Assembly (NCBI GenBank): GCA_036245805.1
Contig: BTRK01000005.1
Coordinates: forward strand, 19,940,984-20,004,983
DNA length: 64,000 nt
Reading direction: 5' to 3'
Origin: Pristionchus mayeri
Lineage: Eukaryota; Nematoda; Chromadorea; Rhabditida; Neodiplogasteridae
Shown here: piece by piece, positions 35,631 to 46,545 of the stretch
How positions within the stretch are numbered: position 1 is the first letter of the stretch
Layout of the letters: each line of letters starts with the position of its first letter
Position numbers and translations under genes: made by a program
Notes under the pieces: generated by a model
Database searches by the model: none
What the model was told of the DNA's origin: nothing
Seen by the model: only the letters and a program-made list of their open reading frames with translations

Positions 35631-38558
35631 TTATACCATTCCTTCTTCCGTCCAAATCATCTTTTTGTTGGATCCGCACTCGTATTGCACTAGTGCATAT
35701 GGAGTTCCGAGCTTGGATGTTTTCATAACAGAAAGAATTTGGAATGGATAGGGAATGTTATCCAGAATATGGACATATTCGCCGACCACTTTCGCCGCGT
35801 CTTGACCACTGAATACATTCAAATCAATTTTCGAGTCGTGGTCGATCGCTCTCTTCACTTTCTCAATCAACTCATCCTTAGATAGTGCAATCGAGTTTTT
35901 GCTCGTAGTAAAACTCTTTGTACCGTAAGCAGCTTGATTCAATATTCGCTTTCGAACACGCAATTGAATCTTCATAGATTCACGCACTTTTTCATCAGTT
36001 GATCCTCGGGCAAGAAATGCATCGAGGTCAGCTCTTGTAGGGAAGTATCCACCACTACTGTATAAGTCTTCAAAAAGCTTCTCCGAGGCAGTTTGAATAT
36101 GAGCAGAACTTGAGTGCTCAATTTTCAAATCCTCATTCATCTTATCATTAACTTTTTCGAGAATTTCTCGTTCTGCCTGTTTCGCCTCCTTCTCAAGAAT
36201 CGGAGCGAGGGCAGTGTATTCATCCATCACTGTTTCCTGCAGTTTCTCAGGCATTGAGTTAAACCACTGCATCACTCGGTTCTTTCGTAGCATAATTTCA
36301 GTGCCTACTCTAGACATCCTAGTGTGTGGAGCTCTCTTCAGGACGTAATCCAAATCACCAAATGCTGCCTCTACGGGAACATTGGTGCATGGTGTTCCAG
36401 AGAATGCAATGCGAGTGCATGTCGCTTGTGCTCCGGTCGAGACGCACAGTGAGTAGTATTCTCCACCCTTGAGGAATGGAGCGAAAACACGCCGGAGGAA
36501 TGGACCCGTAACCATCATCGCCATTTTCGCTACGTCAATGGCCAATGGTGAAGATGGGCACTTCACAACGAAGGAAGTGTCGGGGTTGTCCAGATGGAAT
36601 ATGTCCTCCGATGTGAATGCACTCAAATCTGGCGGGGTACCTCCAAAGAGTAATTGGGGATTGTTCGTTCTTGAATCAGTCCAAGTCAGCAGCTCTCCGA
36701 TAATCTTCGGAAAATCAAATACATGAATTTTTTCATCATTAGCAATCCTCCAAATAGGTCCTGTCAAATAGCAATCGACTAATGCAAGCACTAGAATTTG
36801 AGCCAAGTATAGCTCGTTGCACAATCCTTGCTTGAGGAATTCGACCTTATCTGCTCTATAGTTGTTCAAGAAGAGCAAGAAATGATCGAGATGAGCAGTA
36901 ATTAGCTTTGCTGCCGCTGGCACTACATTGAATCTATTGCCAGTCAACGTTGGAAGTCTGATCATTTCGATCCGCTCCACTGCGCACCACGCCTCATACT
37001 CTTTGTATGTTAAGTACTTAGCAGAGGCTCTCGGCCCAAAATGTTTCATCATCTTTCGTATGAGTTTGATCGAATTAGCCTTTCCTTCTGCAGATTCTGA
37101 TGTCTTAGTACGATTGTACTCATGCTGTGCAAAAACAGTACAGATCGGCTCAATCAAACTTGCTACAATATGCACCAGGCATGGGACTGAGATGAATTGA
37201 AGATGCATATTTCGCTCGCTTGGGGTCATAGTGGCCCATCCACGACGAACAACTGGTAAGATATGACTCCTGTAGTCTCTGATCAAATTCGCAAATTTCG
37301 CTTGTGTGGATGCGCGATCTCCCATTGCCGCATTGATCGCTGTGATAACGAGATTACGGAATCTCGGCGTAACAGACATTTGGGGTCTCGATGCCGAGCC
37401 GGATCTATCGATCTCGTCCAGAATGGCGAAGAAAGTGTTCAGCGATGTGAGCGCATCCTTCGATGGGACTTCACGGACCCCCAACACTTGGTTGAATGTC
37501 TTTCCATCTTTGTCTGTAATTGTAGCAATGTATGATTGCATAATATGTGTCCGTTTTTTCGTCTCATCGGAGCACACAGTCACTCCCACGTTTGTATTTC
37601 TCTCGTTGTTTACGGCCTCAGCCAATACACTCCTATTTTGCTTCTGGGCAAGTGCCATGGCAGTGAATGTATTGTGGGCGACACAAGTTGCAGATGGTAG
37701 ATCACTGAGTGTTTGACCAGTCATGTTCCGAATAACCGTTTGCATAACTGGAGCGACATTCACGTCGCTCACTCCATATTGTTTGAGCTCAATTGCCGTT
37801 TTCCTTGTGTTCAGTGTGTATCGTCCACCCTCTTTGGTCACGATAGTATTTGAATTGCGAATACCATTCGTATTCTCATTCATGACATCCTCCTCTTCCC
37901 TCACACAGACTCGTTTGTTCAACAAACGCATCTCCCTCCGTAGTTTCTTTACTTGGGACTTTGATTGGGAAAGCTGCGACTGAGCCTCCTTCCATTCACT
38001 CTCAGTATCATCCAGTTTCCTTTTGAGCGATGAGATCTGTTTGCCTTTAGATCTGTTCATTCGCCTTTCTTGCAGCAGATCTCTCCACAACCGATCTCTC
38101 GACTCTCTCACACGTTTCAGGTTCATCTTATCTATATTTGGAGTGGTCTTCCCCATGGAAATCACTCGCGAGTGAGTGCCGATAGGCCCTTGCGAAAGGA
38201 AAGGAAGTGCATTAAAAGATGCATTCGAGACTGAGGGCGTGAAGACCGGGGATGGGAAGGAAATGCGGTCTGAGTTTGGAAAAGTGATTGTATGTGGCGG
38301 AGATGGGCATGATGGGAGCGAGGAATGGGGGGGGGGGGGAGTATTGTATGATGAATGAGGAGAAAGGGATGAGGGGGTGGAAGTTTTGTCATAGGAGGAA
38401 GAGGAAATGAAAGGGCTATGGGGCAATTTACAAGGAATATTCAATAGGAATTCGGGTGGCTTACTAATTTCACGTATAGAAATTCGGGTAGAATAATCGA
38501 AGGAATCTTTCTTCTTATTAAGTTGTGCTTGCCTCTCAATATTTGTCCATCTCCTCAC
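35631..38558 (-). CDS. Intronless transposase-like protein (RNase H-fold, hAT-like features), 975 aa
   Basis: A single uninterrupted frame, unlike every other gene here. The N-terminal 130 residues are Ser/Pro-rich; residues about 145-215 are a charged coiled coil (KGKQISSLKRKLDDTESEWK). The rest looks like a cut-and-paste transposase: VTVCSDETKKR (Asp about 330), AMGDRASTQAKF (Asp about 414), a CxxH motif in SVPCLVHIVASL (about 460), and VPVEAAFGDLDYVLKRAPHT (Glu about 730), i.e. a D..D..CxxH..E order as in hAT-type catalytic cores. No zinc-finger BED domain was seen. No terminal inverted repeats were found, so it may be a host-captured gene, or the element's ends may lie outside what I could match. 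An internal start at MGKTTPNIDKM (about residue 135) is possible. Superfamily assignment is tentative. Confidence 0.7.
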   Translation of the reverse strand: MRRWTNIERQAQLNKKKDSFDYSTRISIREISKPPEFLLNIPCKLPHSPFISSSSYDKTSTPSSLSPHSSYNTPPPPHSSLPSCPSPPHTITFPNSDRISFPSPVFTPSVSNASFNALPFLSQGPIGTHSRVISMGKTTPNIDKMNLKRVRESRDRLWRDLLQERRMNRSKGKQISSLKRKLDDTESEWKEAQSQLSQSKSQVKKLRREMRLLNKRVCVREEEDVMNENTNGIRNSNTIVTKEGGRYTLNTRKTAIELKQYGVSDVNVAPVMQTVIRNMTGQTLSDLPSATCVAHNTFTAMALAQKQNRSVLAEAVNNERNTNVGVTVCSDETKKRTHIMQSYIATITDKDGKTFNQVLGVREVPSKDALTSLNTFFAILDEIDRSGSASRPQMSVTPRFRNLVITAINAAMGDRASTQAKFANLIRDYRSHILPVVRRGWATMTPSERNMHLQFISVPCLVHIVASLIEPICTVFAQHEYNRTKTSESAEGKANSIKLIRKMMKHFGPRASAKYLTYKEYEAWCAVERIEMIRLPTLTGNRFNVVPAAAKLITAHLDHFLLFLNNYRADKVEFLKQGLCNELYLAQILVLALVDCYLTGPIWRIANDEKIHVFDFPKIIGELLTWTDSRTNNPQLLFGGTPPDLSAFTSEDIFHLDNPDTSFVVKCPSSPLAIDVAKMAMMVTGPFLRRVFAPFLKGGEYYSLCVSTGAQATCTRIAFSGTPCTNVPVEAAFGDLDYVLKRAPHTRMSRVGTEIMLRKNRVMQWFNSMPEKLQETVMDEYTALAPILEKEAKQAEREILEKVNDKMNEDLKIEHSSSAHIQTASEKLFEDLYSSGGYFPTRADLDAFLARGSTDEKVRESMKIQLRVRKRILNQAAYGTKSFTTSKNSIALSKDELIEKVKRAIDHDSKIDLNVFSGQDAAKVVGEYVHILDNIPYPFQILSVMKTSKLGTPYALVQYECGSNKKMIWTEEGMV

Positions 38559-39018
38559 AACATTGAATAACTTCTTTCGATCGATAGAAATATGCGGTGG
38601 CAGGGCGCTGAAGTACCTTCATTACTCAATGAAAATAGACGATCTTTCTCTGATTTTTTTATCAATTTGCATTAAGATTAGTTATTAATGTTCGATAAGA
38701 AATCTACTACCAACCGCGTTGCAAGTGAATAGATTGAGGTTGCACTGGACTTTGCCTCAGCATCCAGATACAGTAGCTAGAATATCAGTATTGTGCATGG
38801 TGAACAGTGTTTCAAAACAGTGCATAGTGGTTAAGCAATATACATATAATTGTTCCGTACCTCTCCCACGGAAATTGATTTCCCATCGAATGACTGTTTA
38901 TTCGTTGATAGACGAGCAACTCGATGATTCCCTTTGTCTGGCACAATCTTGTTTCGTGAGACCTGATTAAATGAGAACTACCCAAAAAAATACTAGCAGA
39001 GGAAATAGAACAATTGCT
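38559..39018. other. Intergenic
   Basis: Lies between the transposase-like start codon and the stop codon of the exon-array gene on the same strand. No further feature seen. Confidence 0.4.
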
Positions 39019-40204
39019 CTAATCGATTTGTCCCCACTCTCGTTTATCTACCGTATTCATTCCAGGAACCTAAGTGAAAACAGTGGGATAAAGAGGACAG
39101 TGAGAGAAAATCTTCAATGATCAGTGGAAATGTAAAAGAAGTTAAACTCCAGAGGAGATTTTGTACCTGAGTTTCTGGCTGCTCCATCCTCTCTTTCATT
39201 CGATCACTCTCACTGTCATCTACCGTAATCGCTTCGGGAGAGGGAATCTGAAGGAGTAGAGTGTGTTACTACAGATGAACGGTGCCCTTTTCATTCGACT
39301 CTGTACCTGGGAATCTAGTTGCTCCCTCCTTTCCTCCATCTCCATTCCTTCACTCTCATTGTAATCTACCGTAATCGCTACGGGAGAGGGAATCTGAAGG
39401 AGTAGAGTGTGTTACTACAGATGAACGGTGCCCTTTTCATTCGACTCTGTACCTGGGAATCTAGTTGTTCCCTCCTTTCCTCCATCTCCATTCCTTCACT
39501 CTCACTGTCATCTACCGTAATCTCTTAGGGAGAGGTCACCTGAATGAGCAGCATGGGTTACTACAAAGGTTACTGTGAACTATTCATTCCATTCTATACC
39601 TGAAGTTCTGACTTCTCCATCTTCATTAGATCATTCTCTCTTCGATCTATCGTAATCGCTTCGTGTCGGGCCACCTGAGTGAGTTGAGTGGGTTACGATA
39701 GCAATTCGGAGTATTGATCGCCCAATGTATTCATTGAACTGAAAACTTGTCAATGAATTTTATTATTTCTCCGAATTTAGCACTTGTTCGGAAGGATAAT
39801 CATGTTCAGGGATGAGAGATTTTGATTGAAAAGGGCTTCTGTACGGTGAAATATTCAATCGATTTTTGTACCTGAGAAGACTCCTCCCTCTCATCCATTT
39901 TCATACGATCACTTGCGCCATGGCCTATCGAACTTGTTTTGGGAGGAGGCGTCTAAGTGAGTCATATAACTTACTGTAGCAGGATAGCGTTCTCTAACCT
40001 TTGGAAATATCTGGTATGTTGATGGAGAGGGCAAGGAGGGGAAATCATCTTCACAGAACAAGCGAATTTGCTGTAAACGAGGTTCTAATCCCGAGGAGTA
40101 CGGTAAAGGGAGTATTTCAATTGAAATATTACCTGAGAAGACTCCCTACTTGTCCCAATCGACTGATCAATGGCAGCTTGATCTACGGTGCTTCGGGAGG
40201 ATGC
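39019..40204 (-). CDS. Tandem array of homologous phase-0 exons (repeat protein, 5' end unresolved)
   Basis: Seven minus-strand exons each lie between a TAG/CAG acceptor and a GTA(C/T/A)A donor: 40204-40133 (72), 39952-39872 (81), 39674-39600 (75), 39539-39453 (87), 39393-39307 (87), 39247-39167 (81) and the terminal 39069-39019 with TAG. All lengths are multiples of three, so any exon can be skipped. Each encodes a 24-29-residue unit of the form (I/V)xSPxxITVDxxESxxMxxExRxxxxxxQ; the last keeps only the TVDKREWGQID part. Exon 39539-39453 has TAA at the fifth codon where its sisters have GAA, so it ends the frame if included. No start codon was assigned: an alternative 3' end of the NADAR gene just upstream, or a separate small acidic protein, are both possible. 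Confidence 0.6.
39248..39539. repeat. Two near-identical 146-bp intron-plus-exon units
   Basis: 39248-39393 and 39394-39539 match almost base for base, intron (CTGAAGGAGTAGAGTGTGTT ...) and exon alike, until the second copy's distinct end (AGGTCACC). Intron identity shows a much younger duplication than the other exons of the array. Confidence 0.9.
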
Positions 40205-40285
40205 CTAAGTAAGTCAACAGAAATTTATTCACTACTTTATTCCTTCATTTTACAAGAAACATAATTGATTGAGAAGTAAGGAATG

Positions 40286-41548
40286 CTAATTTAAAAATAT
40301 CAGTTCTTGGCGGACTTTCATTAGTTCGATTCCCATCCAATTGCTTCCCCTCCATTTCGCACTATCAATTGCATCCGGATCGAACCAATTCAATCCTGAA
40401 TAGAGATAACTTACTATTTCAGAAGAGATGAAAATTAATAGTATCGCAGTGGCATTCGAGACAAAGGGGGGAGAGTATTGAGGGCAGGTCATACTCACCG
40501 ATTCCCCAGCGGGTGTCGGAAGGGCTAGCCTCAACAAGGATTGCATCCCCAGTGGCAATCAATTCCTCTCTCAATGATCCATTTTGAGAGAATTTGAGGT
40601 AGAGTGCCCGATGCATCACTCCACGGGACACTCTATTCCACCTGAAACTGTTTCCCTCCAACGAGAAGTCGTGACTGACTCACTCCTATTCGCATGATCT
40701 AGGGTTGCAGAAACAATATGGATGAGATCGTACCTTCTAGCTCTATTCCCTTCTTTGTTTCACGAGCTCGCACTAGAGAGGTCACGATACTCTCCCCTCC
40801 CTTCCAATGCCTTGATCAACGGGGGAGCGAGTCGAGTAGAGAGAGAGAGAGTGAGCAAGGGGAGAGAAGGAAGATCGGAAGGGGTCTGTTGATCTTTGAG
40901 GAAAGGGTGTCAATAGAGATCCCGCTTAGAAAGTGAGATCACGCACCCACTGGAAGTTTGGCATGTTTTGTGCGAGATTGAGGGAGAGAGGAAGGGAAAT
41001 AGTTCAGGGAGGAAGGGGCGCGACAAGCTGGATCTCGATCTCGTTTCTGCAACCCTAGTATACACTCTCCATTTCCTCTAACTTACGAGAGAGAGTGTGC
41101 AAAACGAAGACCATTACTCCCTCGAACCCTCAGGAAACACTCGCTCACTTCCATCGTTTGAATCCCCGGACATGTTTGCCGAGTGTCTTCGTGTAGCCAG
41201 GGGATGGGGTGCGCATGATCGCCCTCGCACTCTCCTCATCGCGAAACTCCATGGCTTTCTCGTACCTGATGGTCGATGTAGTGAAAGAGTACGGTAGAAT
41301 ACGTTCGAAGTAAGTGAATGCGACGTGGAAGACTACGGTAGGTGACTCACATGTAGAACTGCTCAGATGAGTGGAACGAGAGACCCGTGATTGGATCCTA
41401 CGAATACAGATCACATTATTTGTTTTATGAGCATAGTCCTTCATCTACGAACCTCGATCCTGCAGCGGTAGTGGTTAGAGAAGTGCGATTCGTTAGTGTA
41501 GAAGAATACGCATTTCTCATTGTGTAATCCAGGAAGAAAATGTGTCAT
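40286..41548 (-). CDS. NADAR-domain protein (YbiA/RibX-like), 170 aa
   Basis: NADAR proteins are N-glycosidases: bacterial and plant members cleave riboflavin-pathway intermediates, and others act on ADP-ribose. Five exons join in frame: 41548-41453, 41397-41351, 41265-41149, 40641-40499, 40395-40286. The whole domain is present and little else: FYTNESHFSNHYRCRIE; SFHSSEQFYM, with the family's conserved Glu at residue 44; AMEFRDEESARAIMRTPSPG; VMHRALYLKF; LIATGDAILVEASPSDTRWG, the most diagnostic block; WFDPDAI; WRGSNWMGIELMKVRQEL. Length matches stand-alone bacterial NADAR proteins (about 160). The start is the only ATG in phase. Introns and splice sites are of the local type, so it is a resident nematode gene and not contamination. 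The downstream exon array on the same strand may be spliced to it. Confidence 0.88.
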
Positions 41549-42527
41549 TTTTAAATGAATATTGTCTTGTTTTAAATCTTTGCTTTACATGACAGGTTGA
41601 TCGATATGCTTACAGTAATCAATGATTCTTTCCGGGTCTCAATTACGGCACTGTGTTTCGATGAATGTTAAGGAAAGTCTCAATGATAAATTCTTCTGCA
41701 TTTCCGAACAGTGATCAAGAATAGACAGATCTACTTTTTCCTGAAGATTTATTGCTGAGCACTATATTGTTCATTCGCAATTAATTTTAGTGTAAAAAAA
41801 TCGACATTTACCACAAGTTTAATTCGCTTTTCTAAAAAATCTCAATGATAGATTCAGGCCATTTTAATTTATTTGTATCGCCTCATTGTTATCTATACAT
41901 AGCTTGAAATGCTAAGATGAGCACTCTCTAGAACAAGAAATAATCAAGAAATTTAAATTTTCCACGTGACGATGTTTCCTAATTTTACAACCAGACATTT
42001 GACGGTTTTCATTTTTGATTTTCCGGTTCGGTGGTCCCTATCCCTAATGTAGATAAAAAATTGAAGCTCCAAGTAGCAGAATCATGTTCGCGCTCTGATG
42101 GGCCGCGTCACGGTCGCCCGTCGCGGTTACCTAAATTTTTTATATTTTTATTTTTTTCGATGTTCTTATTATTTTATTATTTTTCTGATTTTTATGCGCT
42201 TAATGTACGTGTCACCAATTCAAGTAACGCTAAGTGTTTGAATCATTGAGTCTTAACTTGTTGCCAATGCGAAGTGTACACGAGATTCACTATTGCACAA
42301 TCTTTCATCACGACTTCCATTAGGCCTTTGGGACTTTTCCAGCACTAATTGTTGTTCATATTAGGCATTGGAGGAAAGGCAATTGAGCATCTCATACTCT
42401 TCCGAAGTTTGAGATAAATTTGCTCAAAATTGCAAATTTTAAGGATTCTGGCACTTGCCAAAAATGTTACGTCTCACTTTCATATTAGTTAAAAAAAACT
42501 TTAAGAAACTTTGAGTATCAATACACA
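41549..42527. other. Intergenic between the divergent NADAR and eIF6 genes
   Basis: AT-rich. It separates the divergently oriented NADAR gene (minus) and eIF6 gene (plus), so both promoters should be here. No core element was recognised. Confidence 0.5.
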
Positions 42528-45500
42528 ATGGCTCTCCGTGTTGACTACGAAGGAAGCAACGATGTCGGCGTCTTCTGCAACCTCACTAACAGCTACTGTC
42601 TGGTAGGAGTCGGAGCCACCCAGAATTTCTACAGGTAACGAAGCTGGTATTTAAAAAAAATTAATTCAATCGGATTCCTCTTAAGTTTGGTGGAGGCTGA
42701 ATTGGCTGATGTGATCCCCGTAGTGCACACTTCCGTGGCTGCAACTAGAATCGTCGGCAGAGTCAGCGTTGGAAACAGGTACTTTTATAGCTGTTTCGAA
42801 CGGGTGACGAATAGTATTATAGTTGGAATAATCAGTTTATTTTTTGAGAAAGGGTCTGCTCGTGCCGAATGCGACCACTGATCAGGAGTTGCAGCACATC
42901 AGAAATGCCCTCCCCGATGAGGTCAGCTATATTTGTTCATGATTTCTCGATTTCACTGTTTTTTTTGCGAAAACCACGTTGTAGGTGAAAATTCGTCGCG
43001 TGGATGAGCGTCTGTCTGCTCTCGGAAATGTGATCGTGGCGAATGATCACGTCGCCCTCGTACACGCTGACATCAGCAAAGTGAGAGAAGGATTGAATTG
43101 TCCTCTTATCTTTAGAACTGAAAAAAGCATTCTCGCAGTACCAATGTAATATCTATCGGCATCCCAATCTGGGATTCTATAGTAGTATCGGCTTGTAACT
43201 ATTATTTTTCTCTAAAACGCATAGACTTAAAAAAAAACGCCACCACAACATGGGCAGTGAATTTAAAAAAACGATGTCGCTCAAATCATCAGCACAGTTT
43301 GGAAGCTCAATTGAAGAGAGCTTACCTTACGTTGTATTTTAGGAGACCGAGGAGGCAGTTGTGGACACTCTTGGAGTGGAGGCATTCAGAGTCAGCATCG
43401 GCCAAAACGCTCTCGTACGTTTCTTCTTCCGTTTACTTTTTGATTGCTGCAGAGGTCCATCCGCTTTTGTATAAATTTTAAAAGTGCAGGGTTTACTACA
43501 GCACCTTCCCACTTTTGTATAAATTTGAAAAATGGCTTTAAAATAGGTGCAATTTGCAGAATTTACCAATACCTATTTGTTGAAGTGGTGAATGATGGAT
43601 GTGGTTGAAGGTGGGCAGCTACTGCTCTCTCTCCTCTCAAGGATGCCTCGTTGCGGCGAAGACTCCTCCCGAGACTCAGAGGGAACTCGCTGCACTTCTC
43701 CAGGTAGGAAGGAACGAAACAATTGTTGTGATCGAATTATGGATGCACAATCTCGAACTCCTTGCTTGTTGTATATCAGGCCTCTCACGAGAGAATCGGG
43801 ACAAATCGGCATTTTCAGTTGACATTCAAATTTCGGTAAATCTTGTTTGTGATGTTTCCATTTAGTACTTGACTAGACTAGACTAAAACTGAAGTTTCAG
43901 ATTTTTCATGTGCGCTGCAGCCGCAGCAGGCTGCTGCAAACTTGATACGTAGGTCATAGGTTATTGCCGTTTTTACCGATAAAAGTGGTGAAATTTGCAC
44001 ATGAAAGTGTTTCTACGATGAATTGAATGATTTTGGCGCACTTGGTTATTTTTCACCTTTGCGACCCTTGCAGCAGACGGTTGGTCGACCAGTTTTTAAT
44101 TTCTCAGTTAAACACTGATTTTTCGCGCCACTCCAAACTTTCCCAGTTTGTAGAGCTTGAAATTCTGCATATACCACATTTTTTGCTGATTTTATCTCTG
44201 TGGTCCTGATACATTCCCAAGCCGATGAACACATCATAACGGGCTGCACGGTTCATTTCCCGGGGAAGTGAGTTCGCGAAGTCGCTAGTTCGAACCCCAT
44301 CCAGATCAGACCGCATTTTTGCCACGTGATTACATCGAAAAAAACCCGTCTGAGAGTATTACGGATCATATGAGTGAACAAAATGGATTGCAAAAAATTG
44401 CCTGCTCTGGCTGGGGTTCGAACTTGCGAGTTGGTGAACTCAGTTCCACTGAAGGTGATCCGTGCAGCCCGTTATGAGGTGTTCATCGGCTTGGGAATGC
44501 ATCAGGACCACAGAGATAAAATCAGCAAAAAATGTGGTATGTGCAGAATTTAAAGCTCTACAAACTGGGAAAGTTTGGAGTGGCGCGACAAAACAGTGTT
44601 TAACTGAGAAATTAAAAACTGGTCTACCAATCGTCTGCTGCAAAGGTCGCAAAGGTGGAAAATGAACAAAGTGCGCCAAAATCATTCAGTTCATCGTAGA
44701 AACACTTTTATGTGAGAGTGTCACCACTTTTATCGGTAAAAACGGCAATAACCTATTACCTACGTATCAAGTTTGCAGCAGGCTGCTGCAGCTGCATGAT
44801 GCAATGGGACCACACAGGCCTAGGGAAATCTTCTAGACCCCATAGCAGTACTAAACAACTCTAAAAATGAAATATTTGCATTTTCAATGTCAACTCGTTG
44901 TCCTGATTCTCTCGTGATAGGCCTGATATCACGCGTCTTCTGAGAGAATGCAGGACCACGAGAAACTACGAGGCGGAAATCTGAACAATTTCCTCAAAAT
45001 AGTCATGCCAGAGTATCTCGAGTTGAGAAAAAAATGGTGTTGGGCTCTGCCGTATCTCAGCTCCCAAATGAGCTACAAGGCTGGCATTAAGCCCATATTG
45101 TGCGGACGAAATATTTCAAAAAAAATTTCATGTTTAGATGAAATTGGCCGGACTTTGTTTATGCGATGAAAAAAATAGAAAAGTAGACGCAGAAGTGCAA
45201 AAAAATATCTGCTGGATCTGTAACCACCTGTTACACAGTTTTTTTATTGCAAATTTGAAATTTTCACTATCGATATAACCTAGAATCAGATAGGTCTTGA
45301 TTCGATAGGTGAATTGGTTAGGTAAGATTTTATGAGGCATTGACGAAAATCTAAATTTTGAGAATTCTGATAATGAATATGCATATTTCAAGAAACGCAG
45401 GTCACATTTTACGATTTTCAGACTATTTTAAAACCTGGCGCTTGCAGAAAAAAAGTCTCGTACGGAAAAATACTGTAAGTAAAAAGCGAAAACTGGCAAA

Positions 45501-46545
45501 TTTTCGAGCGGGAGGACTTGAAATTTGCAATAACGAAGTGGGGTCTATTTTTTTTCCCTTTTTTTCACCACATAAACAAAGTCGGACCAACTTCATCTAA
45601 ACAGGAAAGTTGTTTGACATAAAAGCACAATATGAGTTCAATGGCAGCCTTGTAGCTCAACTGGGAGCTAAGATACGGCAGGCCGGGTTGCATAACCGGA
45701 AAATATCTAAAACTCGGTTCGGGGGCCAACACCAAAAATGCTCTCCACTCTGACATACTCTGGTATGATTATCTTGAGGATATTTCTCAAACTTAGTTTC
45801 CTGGGGGAGGGGTTAGGTTTCATGCAATCCTTCAGAAGACTCGTGATATTAACATGTAATCCTTAAAGCAACCAGCCGAGGACGAAATTGTCCACCTATT
45901 AATAATTTTCCATCGGATCGACGATGCAGCAATATGCTGTGAAAGAATATACAAAAATGCGAAAAATTAATAATAGCCACAGAGGATGGCCGGAAAGGAT
46001 CAGGTTTAAGTTGCCTGATCCAGCGCTCTCACTTTTGCACGCTCTCTCATACACGCTACGCGCGAGTACAGCGTACATCCTCGGGATCAGGTTTTTGCCG
46101 CGGTTGGTAACTTTAATATTCTGTTTCATAGGTGCCCGTTGTGGCGGGAACTCTCAATCGTGGATCCGAGTTGGTCGGAGCTGGAATGGTCGTAAACGAC
46201 TGGCTTGCATTTGTTGGTGAGAATATATGTCATCTGATTTCCTAACTAGTTATGATTATGGAACAAACATTTTTTAACGACGTTAAGCATCCAAAATAAG
46301 GGATATTTTACGTATGCGATTAGAATGACAATGAAAAGTAGCGCTGATATGTGTTCACGCAACAATACAATACAGAATATCAATACAGAATGTTTTCATT
46401 ATTGATTCTTACTTTCCTCTCTGCAGGTCTGGACACCACCTCCACTGAGCTCTCAGTCATCGAGTCTATCTTCAAGTTGGGCGAACAGGCTCCTTCTGCC
46501 ATCTCCAATAATCTTCGCGATACCCTCATCGAGAGCATGCTCTGA
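42528..46545 (+). CDS. eif-6: Eukaryotic translation initiation factor 6 (ribosome anti-association factor)
   Basis: Binds the 60S subunit in nucleolus and cytoplasm, needed for its maturation and to stop premature joining to 40S. Eight exons join in frame to 245 residues, exactly the family length: 42528-42634, 42686-42778, 42849-42921, 42985-43080, 43343-43414, 43611-43703, 46132-46216, 46427-46545. Hallmarks: N-terminal [25 protein letters not shown]-type repeat [116 protein letters not shown]. The sixth intron is 2428 bp and holds two foldbacks and a TTAA-flanked MITE; all other introns are 51-262 bp. Nothing in the coding sequence looks damaged. Confidence 0.97.
43772..44929. mobile_element. 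1.16-kb foldback F3 in the eIF6 intron
   Basis: The left end TATATCAGGCCTCTCACGAG and the right end (...CTCGTGATAGGCCTGATA) are inverted, and long inner stretches mirror (43900-44030 against 44690-44800; 44040-44320 against 44400-44680). The centre includes a GTTCGAACCCC box and its complement. No ORF longer than the mirrored shadows. Abuts foldback F4. Confidence 0.8.
44926..45850. mobile_element. 0.93-kb foldback F4 in the eIF6 intron
   Basis: Begins ATATCACGCGTCTTCTGAGA, the same end as F7 at 52126, and ends with a decayed inverse (CAGAAGACTCGTGATATT). The arms share the CTCAGCTC ... GAGCTACA module with F2 and F5-F7. The arms are more diverged from each other than in the other copies, so this is an older insertion. 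Confidence 0.75.
45867..46112. mobile_element. TTAA-flanked MITE, copy B (246 bp, eIF6 intron)
   Basis: Flanked by TTAA at 45863-45866 and 46113-46116. The left end AGCAACCAGCCGAGGACGAA and the right end GGTTGGTAACT are degenerate versions of copies A and C. The internal block GCGCTCTCACTTTTGCACGC is shared with both. It ends 15 bases before the acceptor of eIF6 exon 7, so the element supplies most of that acceptor's upstream region. Confidence 0.8.

Noticed and set aside
36469..37983. Several 85-136-codon plus-strand frames
   Set aside because: All lie within the 975-codon transposase-like gene on the other strand and have no family resemblance.
40286..40395. Splicing of the NADAR last exon onto the tandem exon array through the GT in ATGAAA|GTCCGC
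   Set aside because: It would remove the conserved KVRQEL end of the NADAR domain and the donor is weak. Kept only as a possibility to test.
44250..44460. Possible tRNA or tRNA-derived SINE (GTTCGAACCCC box)
   Set aside because: Only a B-box-like sequence is present, mirrored in the opposite arm of F3. No cloverleaf or A box could be folded around it.
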